Shown here in pieces: positions 51,880 through 60,347 of a DNA stretch of 64,000 nucleotides (positions within the stretch are counted from its first letter, which is position 1; each line of letters begins with the position of its first letter). Both the position numbers and the translations under genes were made by a program. The notes under the pieces are model-generated. The model had not been told where the DNA came from and searched no databases. It saw nothing but the letters and a program-made list of their open reading frames with translations. The DNA is taken from the NCBI RefSeq assembly GCF_004761875.1, contig NZ_SJEY01000001.1:658520-722519 (forward strand), read 5' to 3'. The DNA comes from Roseovarius aestuariivivens. GTDB taxonomy: Bacteria; Pseudomonadota; Alphaproteobacteria; Rhodobacterales; Rhodobacteraceae.

Positions 51880-52761
51880 CTAGAGGTTGCTTTGAACGAC
51901 GGGCCGATCCACGACCCCAACGCCAAGATAGGTAAGGGCATCCCGCTCCCCTGAGAAACTGCCAGAAACCGGCACGACCTGATGAATTTCGCGACCGACA
52001 GCAACTGGAATAAGGTTCTGCGACCCGACACTCCGGTTCGTGGGGTCAAAGGCGATCCATCCGGCACCGGGCAGGTATATTTCCACCCATGCATGGGTCG
52101 ACCCTGAACCTGCAGAACCAATGAGTCCTTCGTCCGGATCTGATAGGTAGCCGGAGACGATGCGCGATCCGAGGCCAAGCATGCGCGCGGCTTCTGCAAG
52201 CAAGACCGCGAAATCCCGACACGAGCCCGATCTTCGGTCAATGGTCACGACTGGCGACTGGGTCCCTTCCGTCTCACGGCTTTCGTAGGAGATCTGCGCA
52301 AACACGCCATTGCTGATATCCTTCAGCAGAGAAAGCGTATCTGTCGGACGAGCCATAACAAAACCCTCAACCCATTGGCTTAGTCGACCATCCGGGTCGG
52401 CGTATTGCGGGGCTGTCAGCGCACCCAAATCCGTCCATTCATCAGATGAATAGAGGAACGGATACTCGATAGCAGACGCAGAGATGGTAAATACTGGCCA
52501 AGCCGGCGCGGTCAAATCTATAACGACGCGGCTTTCGATTGTCAGATGATCCGTGGGCGCGTCAAAGAGGGCGGTTGCTATGGCGTTACCGCTGACATCG
52601 TGTGCCCACGTAATGGCTGCCTTCGGGGTAATCGACAGCGTATGCGATAAAAGCCTCAATTCCTGGGTTTCGCGCGGACGCAGCATCAACCTGTGCGCCC
52701 CGAGAGAAACCTCGTGACGGTATCGGTAGGTCGTTGTGTGAACAATTTCGAGACAGGCCAA
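51880..52761 (-). CDS. Transglutaminase-like cysteine peptidase-fold protein
   Basis: A 293-residue protein with a bacterial transglutaminase N-terminal region ([25 protein letters not shown]) and the catalytic core in the C-terminal half: Cys in [20 protein letters not shown], His in [13 protein letters not shown], and Asp in AFDPTNRS. No signal peptide is evident. Such proteins are thought to be proteases or amidases. The start is TTG at 52761, because no ATG is in frame nearby. It heads away from a group of small genes on the same strand. Confidence 0.88.
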   Translation of the reverse strand: MACLEIVHTTTYRYRHEVSLGAHRLMLRPRETQELRLLSHTLSITPKAAITWAHDVSGNAIATALFDAPTDHLTIESRVVIDLTAPAWPVFTISASAIEYPFLYSSDEWTDLGALTAPQYADPDGRLSQWVEGFVMARPTDTLSLLKDISNGVFAQISYESRETEGTQSPVVTIDRRSGSCRDFAVLLAEAARMLGLGSRIVSGYLSDPDEGLIGSAGSGSTHAWVEIYLPGAGWIAFDPTNRSVGSQNLIPVAVGREIHQVVPVSGSFSGERDALTYLGVGVVDRPVVQSNL

Positions 52762-53170
52762 ACCAATTTCCAGTCCATTTAGAGAAAGACGGCGCGTCCA
52801 CCGATGCCCATCAGCGCCTTCGAGATGTGTTTCGGCTGACAGGAAGGCTGTTTCGCCAAGCGTTCAGTCCCTTGCGGCGTCGGAAAATCCGTTCTTTGAA
52901 ACCTTCGCTGCCATACCGAGGTATGGGATCTTAGACATAGGAATTGCTACGGAACGTCACCCAAGACCTGTGCCGTCAATAGGTCTGATGTTCAAGTTTC
53001 GACCATGGCCTTGTCCGCCATCAAATCTGTCCGGCTCCCTGGATAATGCGCGAGGGCGCCTGTCAGTCCGGTCGTGAAGGCATGCCTTCGTTTTCGGCGT
53101 CCCGGAGTGACTCACTGTTCTGTCTTCTTTGGTTATTCACCTTTGGACCCGGCACATTCATGTTGGACTC
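52762..53170. promoter_or_regulatory. Palindrome-bearing gap upstream of the transglutaminase gene
   Basis: No firm gene. Two perfect palindromes stand out: CCATACC-GA-GGTATGG at 52911-52926 and GAAGGCATGCCTTC at 53076-53089. They may be regulator sites. A 24-codon minus-strand frame across the first palindrome lacks a ribosome site. Confidence 0.4.
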
Positions 53171-53554
53171 TTATGTTTCACTCCGCGAGTAGAGCTCTCG
53201 TACTTGAGCCTCGGAGAAACCGTCCGCCTCCATCACGAGGCGTATCATCGGATCAGCCAGCATTTCCTCCAGGAAAAAATCGGACAACGTCCTGCCGGTC
53301 AGCTTATCCATGGCGCGTGCATGGTCAAGGTCAGCAAGGGAAACGGTCAGAGTCCGATCAAGACCAGGATGGGATAACTGGGAGTGAAGCTTCACCAAAA
53401 CGGAGGCTTTCCAAGCTTCCGGATCCTTTTGATCGGGGGGCGAAACAAGCTCCGTTTCGACCTCATACTCACCTGCGGGAAGCGTCTCGTCGAAGTCTGG
53501 TAGGTTGAAAGGTCGGGAAAAAACCGCGACGGTCTTGCTCGTCAGATCTTCCAT
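53171..53554 (-). CDS. Hypothetical acidic protein (127 aa)
   Basis: Not recognised. A small acidic soluble protein with the segments LPDFDETLPAGEYEVETELV and SQLSHPGLDRTLTVSLADLDH. It looks like a beta-sandwich followed by helices. The ATG at 53554 has GGAGAGG upstream; longer forms start at 53572 or 53605. It follows a tiny gene on the same strand with a strong hairpin between them. Confidence 0.65.
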   Translation of the reverse strand: MEDLTSKTVAVFSRPFNLPDFDETLPAGEYEVETELVSPPDQKDPEAWKASVLVKLHSQLSHPGLDRTLTVSLADLDHARAMDKLTGRTLSDFFLEEMLADPMIRLVMEADGFSEAQVRELYSRSET

Positions 53555-53590
53555 TGGCGTGGTCCTCTCCATGGACGAAGCAAGTGGTTC

Positions 53591-53613
53591 GTGCCCCTTA
53601 AACAAAGGGGCAC
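53591..53613 (-). promoter_or_regulatory. Perfect intercistronic hairpin
   Basis: GTGCCCCTT and AAGGGGCAC form an exact 9-bp stem with a 5-nt loop, in the 75-nt gap between two co-oriented small genes. No T-tract follows, so it is more likely an mRNA processing or stability element than a terminator. Confidence 0.65.
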
Positions 53614-53629
53614 GTAGCCCTTGAATGTC

Positions 53630-53767
53630 TCAGGATGGCTTGGATTTCGCTGGCGCGTCCTTGCCGGCGGCCTTTGACTCGGTCTTGTTTTCAGGGGTCT
53701 TCGCGGTTTCCGCGGACTTCAGCTTCATTGCGGCCGCAGCCCTTGCTGTCAGGTCCTTGAAAGACAT
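53630..53767 (-). CDS. Tiny lysine/alanine-rich protein (45 aa)
   Basis: A short frame of 45 codons starting MSFKDLTARAAAAMKLK. The product is highly charged, rich in Lys, Ala, Glu and Thr, with no hydrophobic segment, and probably disordered. An AAGGA-like site precedes the ATG. It lies upstream of the 127-residue protein gene in the same direction, separated by a strong hairpin. Function unknown. Confidence 0.55.
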   Translation of the reverse strand: MSFKDLTARAAAAMKLKSAETAKTPENKTESKAAGKDAPAKSKPS

Positions 53768-53899
53768 GTCATCTATCCTTTGATTGACCAGTGCCAATTC
53801 CTCGTCCATGCCGGACCTGGATGCTTGACAGCGGTATTATCTACATGGGCATTGTCGATCTGATTTACGATGGAGCACTACAAATAAAACTAGGTTCTG

Positions 53900-54064
53900 T
53901 CAGCCTCCACCATAGGTGTGGGACTGAGCGTTCTGCTGCATCGGGCCGATGCCGTCCTGCGCAAAGGCAGGGAATGCCACGAAAGCGATCACACCGGGCC
54001 CAACCGTAATCGTCGCGATCAAACTTGCAAGCGGGCGTGTCGATGGTTCCTTGCGGTGCCTCAT
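53900..54064 (-). CDS. Tiny exported protein (54 aa)
   Basis: A 54-codon frame beginning MRHRKEPSTR. A basic start and the hydrophobic run TITVGPGVIAFVAF lead to an AFA|Q signal-peptidase site, leaving a mature peptide of only about 19 residues with QDGIGPMQQN and a Gly-rich end (TYGGG). The ribosome site is weak. The clean signal peptide argues that it is real. It is one of a set of small minus-strand genes. Confidence 0.5.
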   Translation of the reverse strand: MRHRKEPSTRPLASLIATITVGPGVIAFVAFPAFAQDGIGPMQQNAQSHTYGGG

Positions 54065-54242
54065 TGCTACTTTCTTTGTAGGCTGAAGTTCGTTGGTCGC
54101 GGCGTATCCACATCAATCTTTCTGCTCTCCCAAGGTTAAAGCTGCCAAGTCGGCTGAAATGACCAGCGTGGATCTTAACAGAAAGCAGGATGACGAAATG
54201 GATACGTTTAGTCAGAAAGATGCCTAATTAGGAATGGTCGTT

Positions 54243-54584
54243 TTACTCCATTCCCTCAACGATCGAGTCACCACACGCATCAGCCACTTCGGAGCGATAC
54301 TTTTCACTCACGTTGTTGACCCAGCCAGCCTCAATGACGAATTCGTCACGCTGATAGCTTGATTCTTCTTTCAACAAGGCGATCTGTTCCGGTTCTTGCT
54401 CGGCCTTGACCACGCAAAGCGGAGTAAATGCCTGAACAATGGCGGACTCCGCGCTGGAGGTCTGCATTTGGGACGCTTTGCCGCCGGTTACCCATCCGCC
54501 CCAAGAGAAACCAATCACTATTGCGACGATGGCGCCGCCGATGGCACCCCAAATTGCGGGTTTGGTACCTTCAGGAATGTTCAT
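54243..54584 (-). CDS. Small single-pass membrane protein (113 aa)
   Basis: A protein with one N-terminal membrane helix (AIWGAIGGAIVAIVIGF followed by SWGGWVTGG) and a periplasmic acidic domain with two Cys (PLCVVKAEQ and DACGDSI) that could form a disulfide. AAGGA upstream supports the ATG at 54584 rather than a longer start at 54632. Function unknown. Confidence 0.75.
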   Translation of the reverse strand: MNIPEGTKPAIWGAIGGAIVAIVIGFSWGGWVTGGKASQMQTSSAESAIVQAFTPLCVVKAEQEPEQIALLKEESSYQRDEFVIEAGWVNNVSEKYRSEVADACGDSIVEGME

Positions 54585-55271
54585 TGCTGATCCTTTTGCT
54601 ATGGTCCCCGTCTCTGAAGACACTGCTTGCACCGACGGGAATTTACGGGGCGATGCGTTTCGCCCGCACCGCGATGGGTATCATCAGGACAAAGCAAGCA
54701 CACATCTGTTAATTGCGTTTCTGATGTCCACGCGCGCGAGGCATTAATCCGGGATTTCCAAGTTCGCTAATGGCACAGATGACGCAGCAGCCCGCTTTTA
54801 GACATCCTGCCGGGCATGTAGCGAGGGAACAGCAATCACGCACTTGCGGCGAACGGCAGGAAGGTCCGCGAAGCAGACCTTGGCGCTTGTTGCAGCTGAT
54901 GACCGGAAAGAGCCCAAATCTACCGATGCTGCATCGCGCTCGAATGGGCGTGATGAGCACAGAGCGGTCATCCTCGGGTGGGGTGACTCCTCCGATCGCC
55001 TCTTGAGAAGATTCGTGCAGCCACCCGCATACGCAATTGATAGAGCCATTCACCGGAGACGCCTTCTTTGGCGGGAAAGCAGCCGAGACGGTGCTCAACT
55101 TCAATATGCAACTGGTTAGAATCTGTACATGATCCAAAAATCTTTTCAGTTCTTTTGTGCACAGGCCTGCCGATACAACTTGAGTGTCCAATCCGGTGAA
55201 ACGTCGGCTCAAACAGCGGTGCCTGCTGACGGGCGTGCGGTCGCAAATCGGAACATTCAGGGAGAACGAAC
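54585..55271. other. Gap with degenerate repeat-like sequence
   Basis: No gene is supported despite long accidental open frames on both strands. About 54840-54930 resembles the interspersed repeats seen elsewhere (GGAAGGTCCGCGAAGCAGACC), but the match is weak. The ribosome site GGAGAACGAAC of the next gene lies at the right end. Confidence 0.4.
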
Positions 55272-56828
55272 ATGACTCTTATCAATGGCGGCCTTCTCGA
55301 TCGTCGCGGATTCTTGAAAACCACTGCAGCGACGGTTGCTGCAGCGTCGTTGCCATTAGGTGCTGCCCGAGCTGCACCCAAACGAGGTGGTCATTTGCGG
55401 GTTGGCCTTGGGCATGGCCAAACAACCGACACGCTGAACCCCGGCCTGTATGATTCTGGCTTTATGATTGCGTGGACACATGCTGTGCATGGCCGTCTGA
55501 CCCAAGTCGGTCCTGACGGTTCACTCACGCCAGAACTGGCGGAAAGCTGGGAAGCATCAGAGGACGCCGCAGAATGGCGTTTCAAGATCCGCAAGGGCGT
55601 TCAGTTCCACGATGGGCAAGAGCTTACCGTTCAGGACGTTGTCAGTTCGATCAACTTCCACCGTGGCGAAGGCTCGACCTCGGCGGCAGCGCCGCTCGTC
55701 GAGCCGGTGCGGGATATCACTACCGAGGGCGACGACACCGTTGTCTTCAAACTGAGCGGTGGCAATGCCGACTTCCCATTCCTTCTCACTGATTACCACC
55801 TGCCGATCTGCAAAGCAGATGGCGACTCGATTGACTGGCAGTCGGGAAATGGCTGCGGCACGTATAAGAGTGCCTCCATCGACTTAGGCGTTTCGGCCAA
55901 TTTGGAGCGGCATGAAAACCACTGGCGCGATGACGTGGCTTTCTTCGATTCCGTCGAATTTCTGGCGCTGATCGACTTGAACGCCCGGACCACGGCGCTT
56001 GTTTCGGGCGATGTAGATGTGATTGACCGGGTAGATTTGAAAACTGCCGGGCTTTTGGGGCGCAAGCCGGGTGTCAATGTCCACTCAATTTCGGGCAAGG
56101 CGCATTACTCGATCCCGACGGATGTACGCCGGGCGCCCTATGACGACAACAATGTCCGTCAAGCTCTGAAATACGGCGTCAACCGTCAAGAGATGGTGGA
56201 CAAGATCCTGTTCGGCTTCGGCTCGATTGGCAACGATCATCCGGTCGGCGCTGGCGAACAGTACTTCAACTCTGAACTCGAGCAGAAACAATACGATCCA
56301 GATAAGGCCAAGTGGTATTTGCAGCAGTCGGGCATAGACAATTTGCAGGTGAATTTGTCGGCTGCGGACGCGGCCTTTGGCGGTGCGGTGGACGCTGCGG
56401 TGCTTTTCCAGGCCTCGGCCAAGGCGGCTAGTATCGATATCAACGTGATCCGTGAACCGAATGACGGCTACTGGTCTGATGTCTGGATGAAAAAGGAATT
56501 TACTTTCTCATACTGGGCCGGACGTCCGGTTCCGGACCAAATGTTCTCGACGGCCTATCAGTGCGGCGCGTCCTGGAACGAGAGCTTCTGGTGCAATGAG
56601 CGGTTTGACGACCTCTTGATCAAGGCACGTGCAGAACTCGACAATGCCAAGCGCCGCGATATGTATTGGGAAATGCAGGAGATCTGCGCGACCGATGGTG
56701 GCGCGATCATTCCAATGTTCAACGACTGGGTTTTTGCAGTCAACGACAAGTTGGGGCTGCCCGAAGTCATGGGTTCTGATTGGGATCTCGACGGCAACCG
56801 CTTTATGGAGCGCTGGTGGTTCGCCTAA
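55272..56828 (+). CDS. Tat-exported ABC substrate-binding protein, family 5 (peptide/opine/nickel type)
   Basis: A 518-residue periplasmic receptor. A twin-arginine signal peptide (DRRGFLKTTAATVAAASLPLG) ends near ARA|A. The family 5 signature is present: TLNPGLYDSGF, LTPELAESWEASEDAAEWRFKI, RKGVQFHDGQELTVQDVV. Later KYGVNRQEMVDKILFG is also typical. No permease or ATPase genes follow, so it must use another transporter or is an orphan receptor. The substrate is unknown; proximity to the downstream catabolic operon hints at an organic nitrogen or sulfur compound. Confidence 0.9.
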   Translation: MTLINGGLLDRRGFLKTTAATVAAASLPLGAARAAPKRGGHLRVGLGHGQTTDTLNPGLYDSGFMIAWTHAVHGRLTQVGPDGSLTPELAESWEASEDAAEWRFKIRKGVQFHDGQELTVQDVVSSINFHRGEGSTSAAAPLVEPVRDITTEGDDTVVFKLSGGNADFPFLLTDYHLPICKADGDSIDWQSGNGCGTYKSASIDLGVSANLERHENHWRDDVAFFDSVEFLALIDLNARTTALVSGDVDVIDRVDLKTAGLLGRKPGVNVHSISGKAHYSIPTDVRRAPYDDNNVRQALKYGVNRQEMVDKILFGFGSIGNDHPVGAGEQYFNSELEQKQYDPDKAKWYLQQSGIDNLQVNLSAADAAFGGAVDAAVLFQASAKAASIDINVIREPNDGYWSDVWMKKEFTFSYWAGRPVPDQMFSTAYQCGASWNESFWCNERFDDLLIKARAELDNAKRRDMYWEMQEICATDGGAIIPMFNDWVFAVNDKLGLPEVMGSDWDLDGNRFMERWWFA

Positions 56829-56842
56829 CCTCATGAAAACCG

Positions 56843-56865
56843 GGGTGTCGGTGGGCCCGACACCC
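56843..56865. terminator. Bidirectional terminator between convergent genes
   Basis: Perfect 9-bp stem GGGTGTCGG / CCGACACCC with a 5-nt loop in the 63-nt gap between the binding-protein gene and the LysR gene. On the minus strand it is followed by CCGGTTTTC. Confidence 0.75.
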
Positions 56866-56891
56866 GAAACCCAATTCAAAATGCTTTACAG

Positions 56892-57815
56892 TCAGGCCCG
56901 AAATAGCCGCATGGTTGGGTCGGCCTCGATCTGTTCGAACAGCCAGTCAACAAACGTGTCGAGCTTCGGGTTGGGTGCACGTTCTTTTTGCGTCGCCAGA
57001 TACCAGCGGCCTGGCTCCGGCACCGAAATGTCGAAGGGTCTGACTAGACGCCCCCTCTCAAGATCACGCGCGCAAAATGGTGCCCTTGCGACGCTGATCC
57101 CGTGATTGTTCAGAACAGCCTCACGAACCAGCGGGTAATTGTCGAAAATCGAGCCAAATTTCATAGTGCCGCGGTCCAAGCCTGCCGCATCCAACCAACA
57201 ATCCCAGTCATCCGGCTCATTCCATGTGTTTGGGATACTCAGCAGCAAGAAATTGCTTAGCTCTTCCAGCGGCATTCCACCGTTTGAGGAATTCAAGGCC
57301 TCTGGCGCGCAAACCGGGAAGATATCCGTTTCGAACAAGGGGCTATAGTCAAATCTCTTGTCAAACGGCGGCGCGTTGAACACGCCAACATCGAACCGGT
57401 GCATATCATAATCACCGTCTTCAAAGGTAGAGACGATGCGCACGCGTGTGTCCGGATTATCCTGAAGAAATTCAGCCAATCTGGGCTGTAACCACATTGT
57501 ATTGAAACTTGCGTAGGACTGAACGAGCAATACGTCCGGTTCCTCAGGGGTCTGGATGCGCCGCGTGGCTTTGATAATGCCCTGAATATGTTCGCGGATC
57601 GGCGGGTAGTATTGTTCCCCGGCCGGTGTCAATTCGACCGAACGGCTTGTGCGCTCCAGCAGTTTAACGCCGATTGATGTTTCTAGTGCTTTGACCTGGT
57701 GGCTGACTGCCGCATGCGTCACACAAATCTCGTCAGCGGCCTTTCGGAAGCTCTTGTGACGCGCCACTGCCTCAAAAGCGCGAAGTGAAACCAGTGTGGG
57801 CATATGGGTCGTCAC
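56892..57815 (-). CDS. LysR-family transcriptional regulator (GcvA-like)
   Basis: A 307-residue LysR-type regulator. The N-terminal HTH is SLRAFEAVARHKSFRKAADE then THAAVSHQVKALETSIG, followed by FERTSRSVELTPAG-type sequence (here LLERTSRSVELTPAG). The effector domain has SYASFNTMWLQPRLAEFL as in GcvA-type members. GTG at 57815 is the start, 7 nt after GAGGAGG. It diverges from the acyl-CoA synthetase operon and is its likely regulator. Confidence 0.93.
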   Translation of the reverse strand: MTTHMPTLVSLRAFEAVARHKSFRKAADEICVTHAAVSHQVKALETSIGVKLLERTSRSVELTPAGEQYYPPIREHIQGIIKATRRIQTPEEPDVLLVQSYASFNTMWLQPRLAEFLQDNPDTRVRIVSTFEDGDYDMHRFDVGVFNAPPFDKRFDYSPLFETDIFPVCAPEALNSSNGGMPLEELSNFLLLSIPNTWNEPDDWDCWLDAAGLDRGTMKFGSIFDNYPLVREAVLNNHGISVARAPFCARDLERGRLVRPFDISVPEPGRWYLATQKERAPNPKLDTFVDWLFEQIEADPTMRLFRA

Positions 57816-58009
57816 CGGTGGGCCTCCTCGATGAATGCAGTCCGCTCATCACTGAGCAGGGTTAACCGACGACGGAATCGGGAATTCCTGAGTCTTCATA
57901 GATTTTCTCATAGCTTTTCAGCTGGTCACACTCAATTCTCAGCGTTTTGGCATTGGTTAGAGAATCTTGATGAAGGGAAAATTCTTTCAGTTCTTCGACT
58001 GAGTGAGAA
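57816..58009. promoter_or_regulatory. Divergent lysR / catabolic operon control region
   Basis: Contains an inverted repeat ATTCTC (57935-57940) and GAGAAT (57960-57965) in an AT-rich stretch, a candidate LysR-type binding site, placed 45-75 nt before the acyl-CoA synthetase gene. Confidence 0.4.
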
Positions 58010-59653
58010 ATGTCAGACTGGCAAGTAAAGAAGCTCAGGGATTCCACCTTCATGCAAGCACCATCGCCTTCGTCAAATGCATATGGCTTTCCGTTGCTGA
58101 TCAAACACTTGCTGAACGGACCCTACTTCGCCTCAACCTGCCAGGAAATCGTCAGCGGCACCGAAATGCGGCTGAGCTACGCGGAGTTGGGCAAACGCGT
58201 GCGCCAACTTGCCAATTCTCTAAAGGCCAGCGGGATACATGAGGGCATGCGCGTCGGTGTCATGGATTGGGATACGCACCGTTATCTTGAATGTTTTTTT
58301 GCGATCCCGATGATGGGCGCGTCCCTTTTTACGATCAACGTCCGTCTATCTCCTGCCCAGGTTCTTTATACAATCAACCATGGGCAGCCGGACCTGATCA
58401 TCGTGCACCGCGATTTCATGCCGCTCATTGATGATATCAGACCGGGCTTCGATCGGGACATCATCATCGTGCCGATTGGAGACGGTGAAGGGTATGAAAA
58501 GTGGATAGGCGAGGCCCCAGACAGCGTTGACTTCCCGGACTTCGATGAAAACCAAACCGCAACCCTGTTTTATACGACCGGGACAACCGGCAATCCCAAA
58601 GGGGTGAGCTATTCACATCGGCAGTTGGTACTTCACACATTGGGCTTGATCGCAGGTTTCGGCGCGTGGCCCGGGAATGCGGGATTTCATCGCGGCGACG
58701 TCTACATGCCGCTGACACCCTTATTTCACGTCCACGGCTGGGGTTTTCCATATGCCGCAACGATGCTGGGGCTGCGTCAGGTCTATCCCGGTCGATATGA
58801 CCCTGACACAATCTTGGGATTGATTGCAGCCGAAGGCGTCACCTTTTCCCATTGCGTTCCCACGGTTCTGTCAATGGTGCTCGACCATCCCAACTGCCCG
58901 CAAACTGACCTAAGCCAATGGAAGGTCATCATTGGGGGGGGCGCTTTGCCGCGCAGTCTGCAGGACCGGGCGGCGGCGGCGGGCATATCCTTGCATGCGG
59001 CCTATGGGATGTCCGAAACCTGTCCGTTTCTGACGGTGGCCGATTTGTCCAGCAATGACCCCGAGATGCAGGCGCAAACCGGCTTTCCCGGCCCTCTTGT
59101 CGACCTTCGCGTCGTGACACCGGATATGAAAGACGTCCCGCATGACGGCGAAACAACCGGCGAAGTTGTTGCTCGGGCTCCCTGGCTGACACAAGGCTAT
59201 CTGGATAACGCGCAAGCCTCGGGTGAGCTTTGGGATGGTGGCTATCTGCATACCGGGGATGTTGGGTATATCCGCGAGAATGGGTCGTTACAGATTACTG
59301 ACCGCCTCAAGGATGTGATCAAGACCGGCGGCGAATGGATTTCCTCGCTGGCACTGGAAAACATAGCATCGTCTTGCAGCGGCGTTGAGGACGTCGCTGC
59401 GATCGGGCTGCCGCATGCGAAGTGGGGCGAACGGCCAGTGTTGGTCACTCAAGCCGCAAAAGATGCCGATCCGGATATTGTGCGTTTAAGCGTCATGGCG
59501 GAAATTCAGTCGCGCGTTGACGCAGGTGAACTTTCGAAGTGGGCCGTTCCTGACGAAATTTTCTTTGTCACCAGCCTGCCTAAAACCAGCGTCGGCAAGC
59601 TCGACAAGAAGCTCGTGCGGCAAGACATTTCAACTCGCGCGGGCCAATCATGA
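58010..59653 (+). CDS. AMP-forming acyl-CoA synthetase (medium-chain fatty acid type)
   Basis: Activates a carboxylic acid to its CoA thioester using ATP. The AMP-binding signature TLFYTTGTTGNPKGVSYSHRQ begins near residue 184, followed by HAAYGMSETCP and the adenylate-forming YLHTGDVGYIRENGSLQITDRLKDVIKTGGEWIS block with the expected Asp and Arg. The C-terminal catalytic Lys is in KTSVGKLDKKLV. The start is uncertain: ATG 58010, or ATG 58055 which begins closer to the family norm. The stop overlaps the cupin gene by 4 nt. Acrylate or a short acid released by the next enzyme is a possible substrate. Confidence 0.93.
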   Translation: MSDWQVKKLRDSTFMQAPSPSSNAYGFPLLIKHLLNGPYFASTCQEIVSGTEMRLSYAELGKRVRQLANSLKASGIHEGMRVGVMDWDTHRYLECFFAIPMMGASLFTINVRLSPAQVLYTINHGQPDLIIVHRDFMPLIDDIRPGFDRDIIIVPIGDGEGYEKWIGEAPDSVDFPDFDENQTATLFYTTGTTGNPKGVSYSHRQLVLHTLGLIAGFGAWPGNAGFHRGDVYMPLTPLFHVHGWGFPYAATMLGLRQVYPGRYDPDTILGLIAAEGVTFSHCVPTVLSMVLDHPNCPQTDLSQWKVIIGGGALPRSLQDRAAAAGISLHAAYGMSETCPFLTVADLSSNDPEMQAQTGFPGPLVDLRVVTPDMKDVPHDGETTGEVVARAPWLTQGYLDNAQASGELWDGGYLHTGDVGYIRENGSLQITDRLKDVIKTGGEWISSLALENIASSCSGVEDVAAIGLPHAKWGERPVLVTQAAKDADPDIVRLSVMAEIQSRVDAGELSKWAVPDEIFFVTSLPKTSVGKLDKKLVRQDISTRAGQS

Positions 59654-60336
59654 CAGACAAGCAACGCCGTATTAAGGCGCTTATTCAATCCATTGTCACC
59701 TATCTGAAGGCTCACAGAGCTGCAACGCGCGGCGTTGATCTGACGTTGGACAAGCTGGCAGCCATGGACCTGTCCGATGAGAGGCTCATTGACTTACCTC
59801 CCCAAGGAACCCGGCATGATGAGGTTCTGAAGAACGCCATCGAAGGGGTTGTCGCCCCCGAATTGCAGGATATCGCGGGTTGTCTGAAAGCGGCGAAGGA
59901 TGATCTGGTGTGGCGCGAAGACAACGCCCAATTCTATCCCCCTGGTGCCGATCTGGGCGAGGGATACACAAAGTGCAACCTGCATACCCTGCTCATCGGG
60001 CCCGATGCATGTGGGCATCACCATCCCGACTTCAACCTTGGCATTTTCATGCTGGGCCCAAGGACACTGTATCGCGACCACAACCACGACGCGCCAGAAC
60101 TGTACCTGAACCTGTCCGAGAAATCCGGTTGGCGGTTTGGCAGCCGTGACTGGCAGGATTATCCGGCTGGATCACTTATCTGGAACGCGGCGGGCGATCC
60201 CCACGCCACAAGGGTCTATGACCAGCCATTCATCTCGGTCTTTGTCTGGCTCGAGAACGTGCATTCACCCTGCAACGTGATCCATTTCGACGACTGGGCA
60301 GAGGTCGAACAGGATCTTTCCAAGCAGCCTGATTGA
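59650..60336 (+). CDS. DMSP-lyase-like cupin (DddL/DddQ type)
   Basis: A 228-residue cupin with an N-terminal helical part. The metal-site pattern has His144, His146 and Glu150 in DHNHDAPELY, with His185 in GDPHATRV, and an extra HHHP at 123-126. Around it are LGPRTLYRDHNH and YPAGSLIWNAAGDPH, which follow the order seen in DddL-type DMSP lyases (a Tyr and His near a metal, then an APGSLILNAPGHEH-like second motif). Such enzymes split dimethylsulfoniopropionate to acrylate and dimethyl sulfide. The neighbours would then convert acrylate to its CoA ester and beyond. The exact substrate is inferred; another cupin lyase or isomerase is possible. Confidence 0.6.
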   Translation: MTDKQRRIKALIQSIVTYLKAHRAATRGVDLTLDKLAAMDLSDERLIDLPPQGTRHDEVLKNAIEGVVAPELQDIAGCLKAAKDDLVWREDNAQFYPPGADLGEGYTKCNLHTLLIGPDACGHHHPDFNLGIFMLGPRTLYRDHNHDAPELYLNLSEKSGWRFGSRDWQDYPAGSLIWNAAGDPHATRVYDQPFISVFVWLENVHSPCNVIHFDDWAEVEQDLSKQPD

Positions 60337-60347
60337 GGTTTCCGAAC

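Noticed and set aside
54709..55212. 167-codon minus-strand open frame
   Set aside because: Crosses a repeat-like stretch, has no ribosome site and an implausible Cys/Arg/Ser-rich composition.
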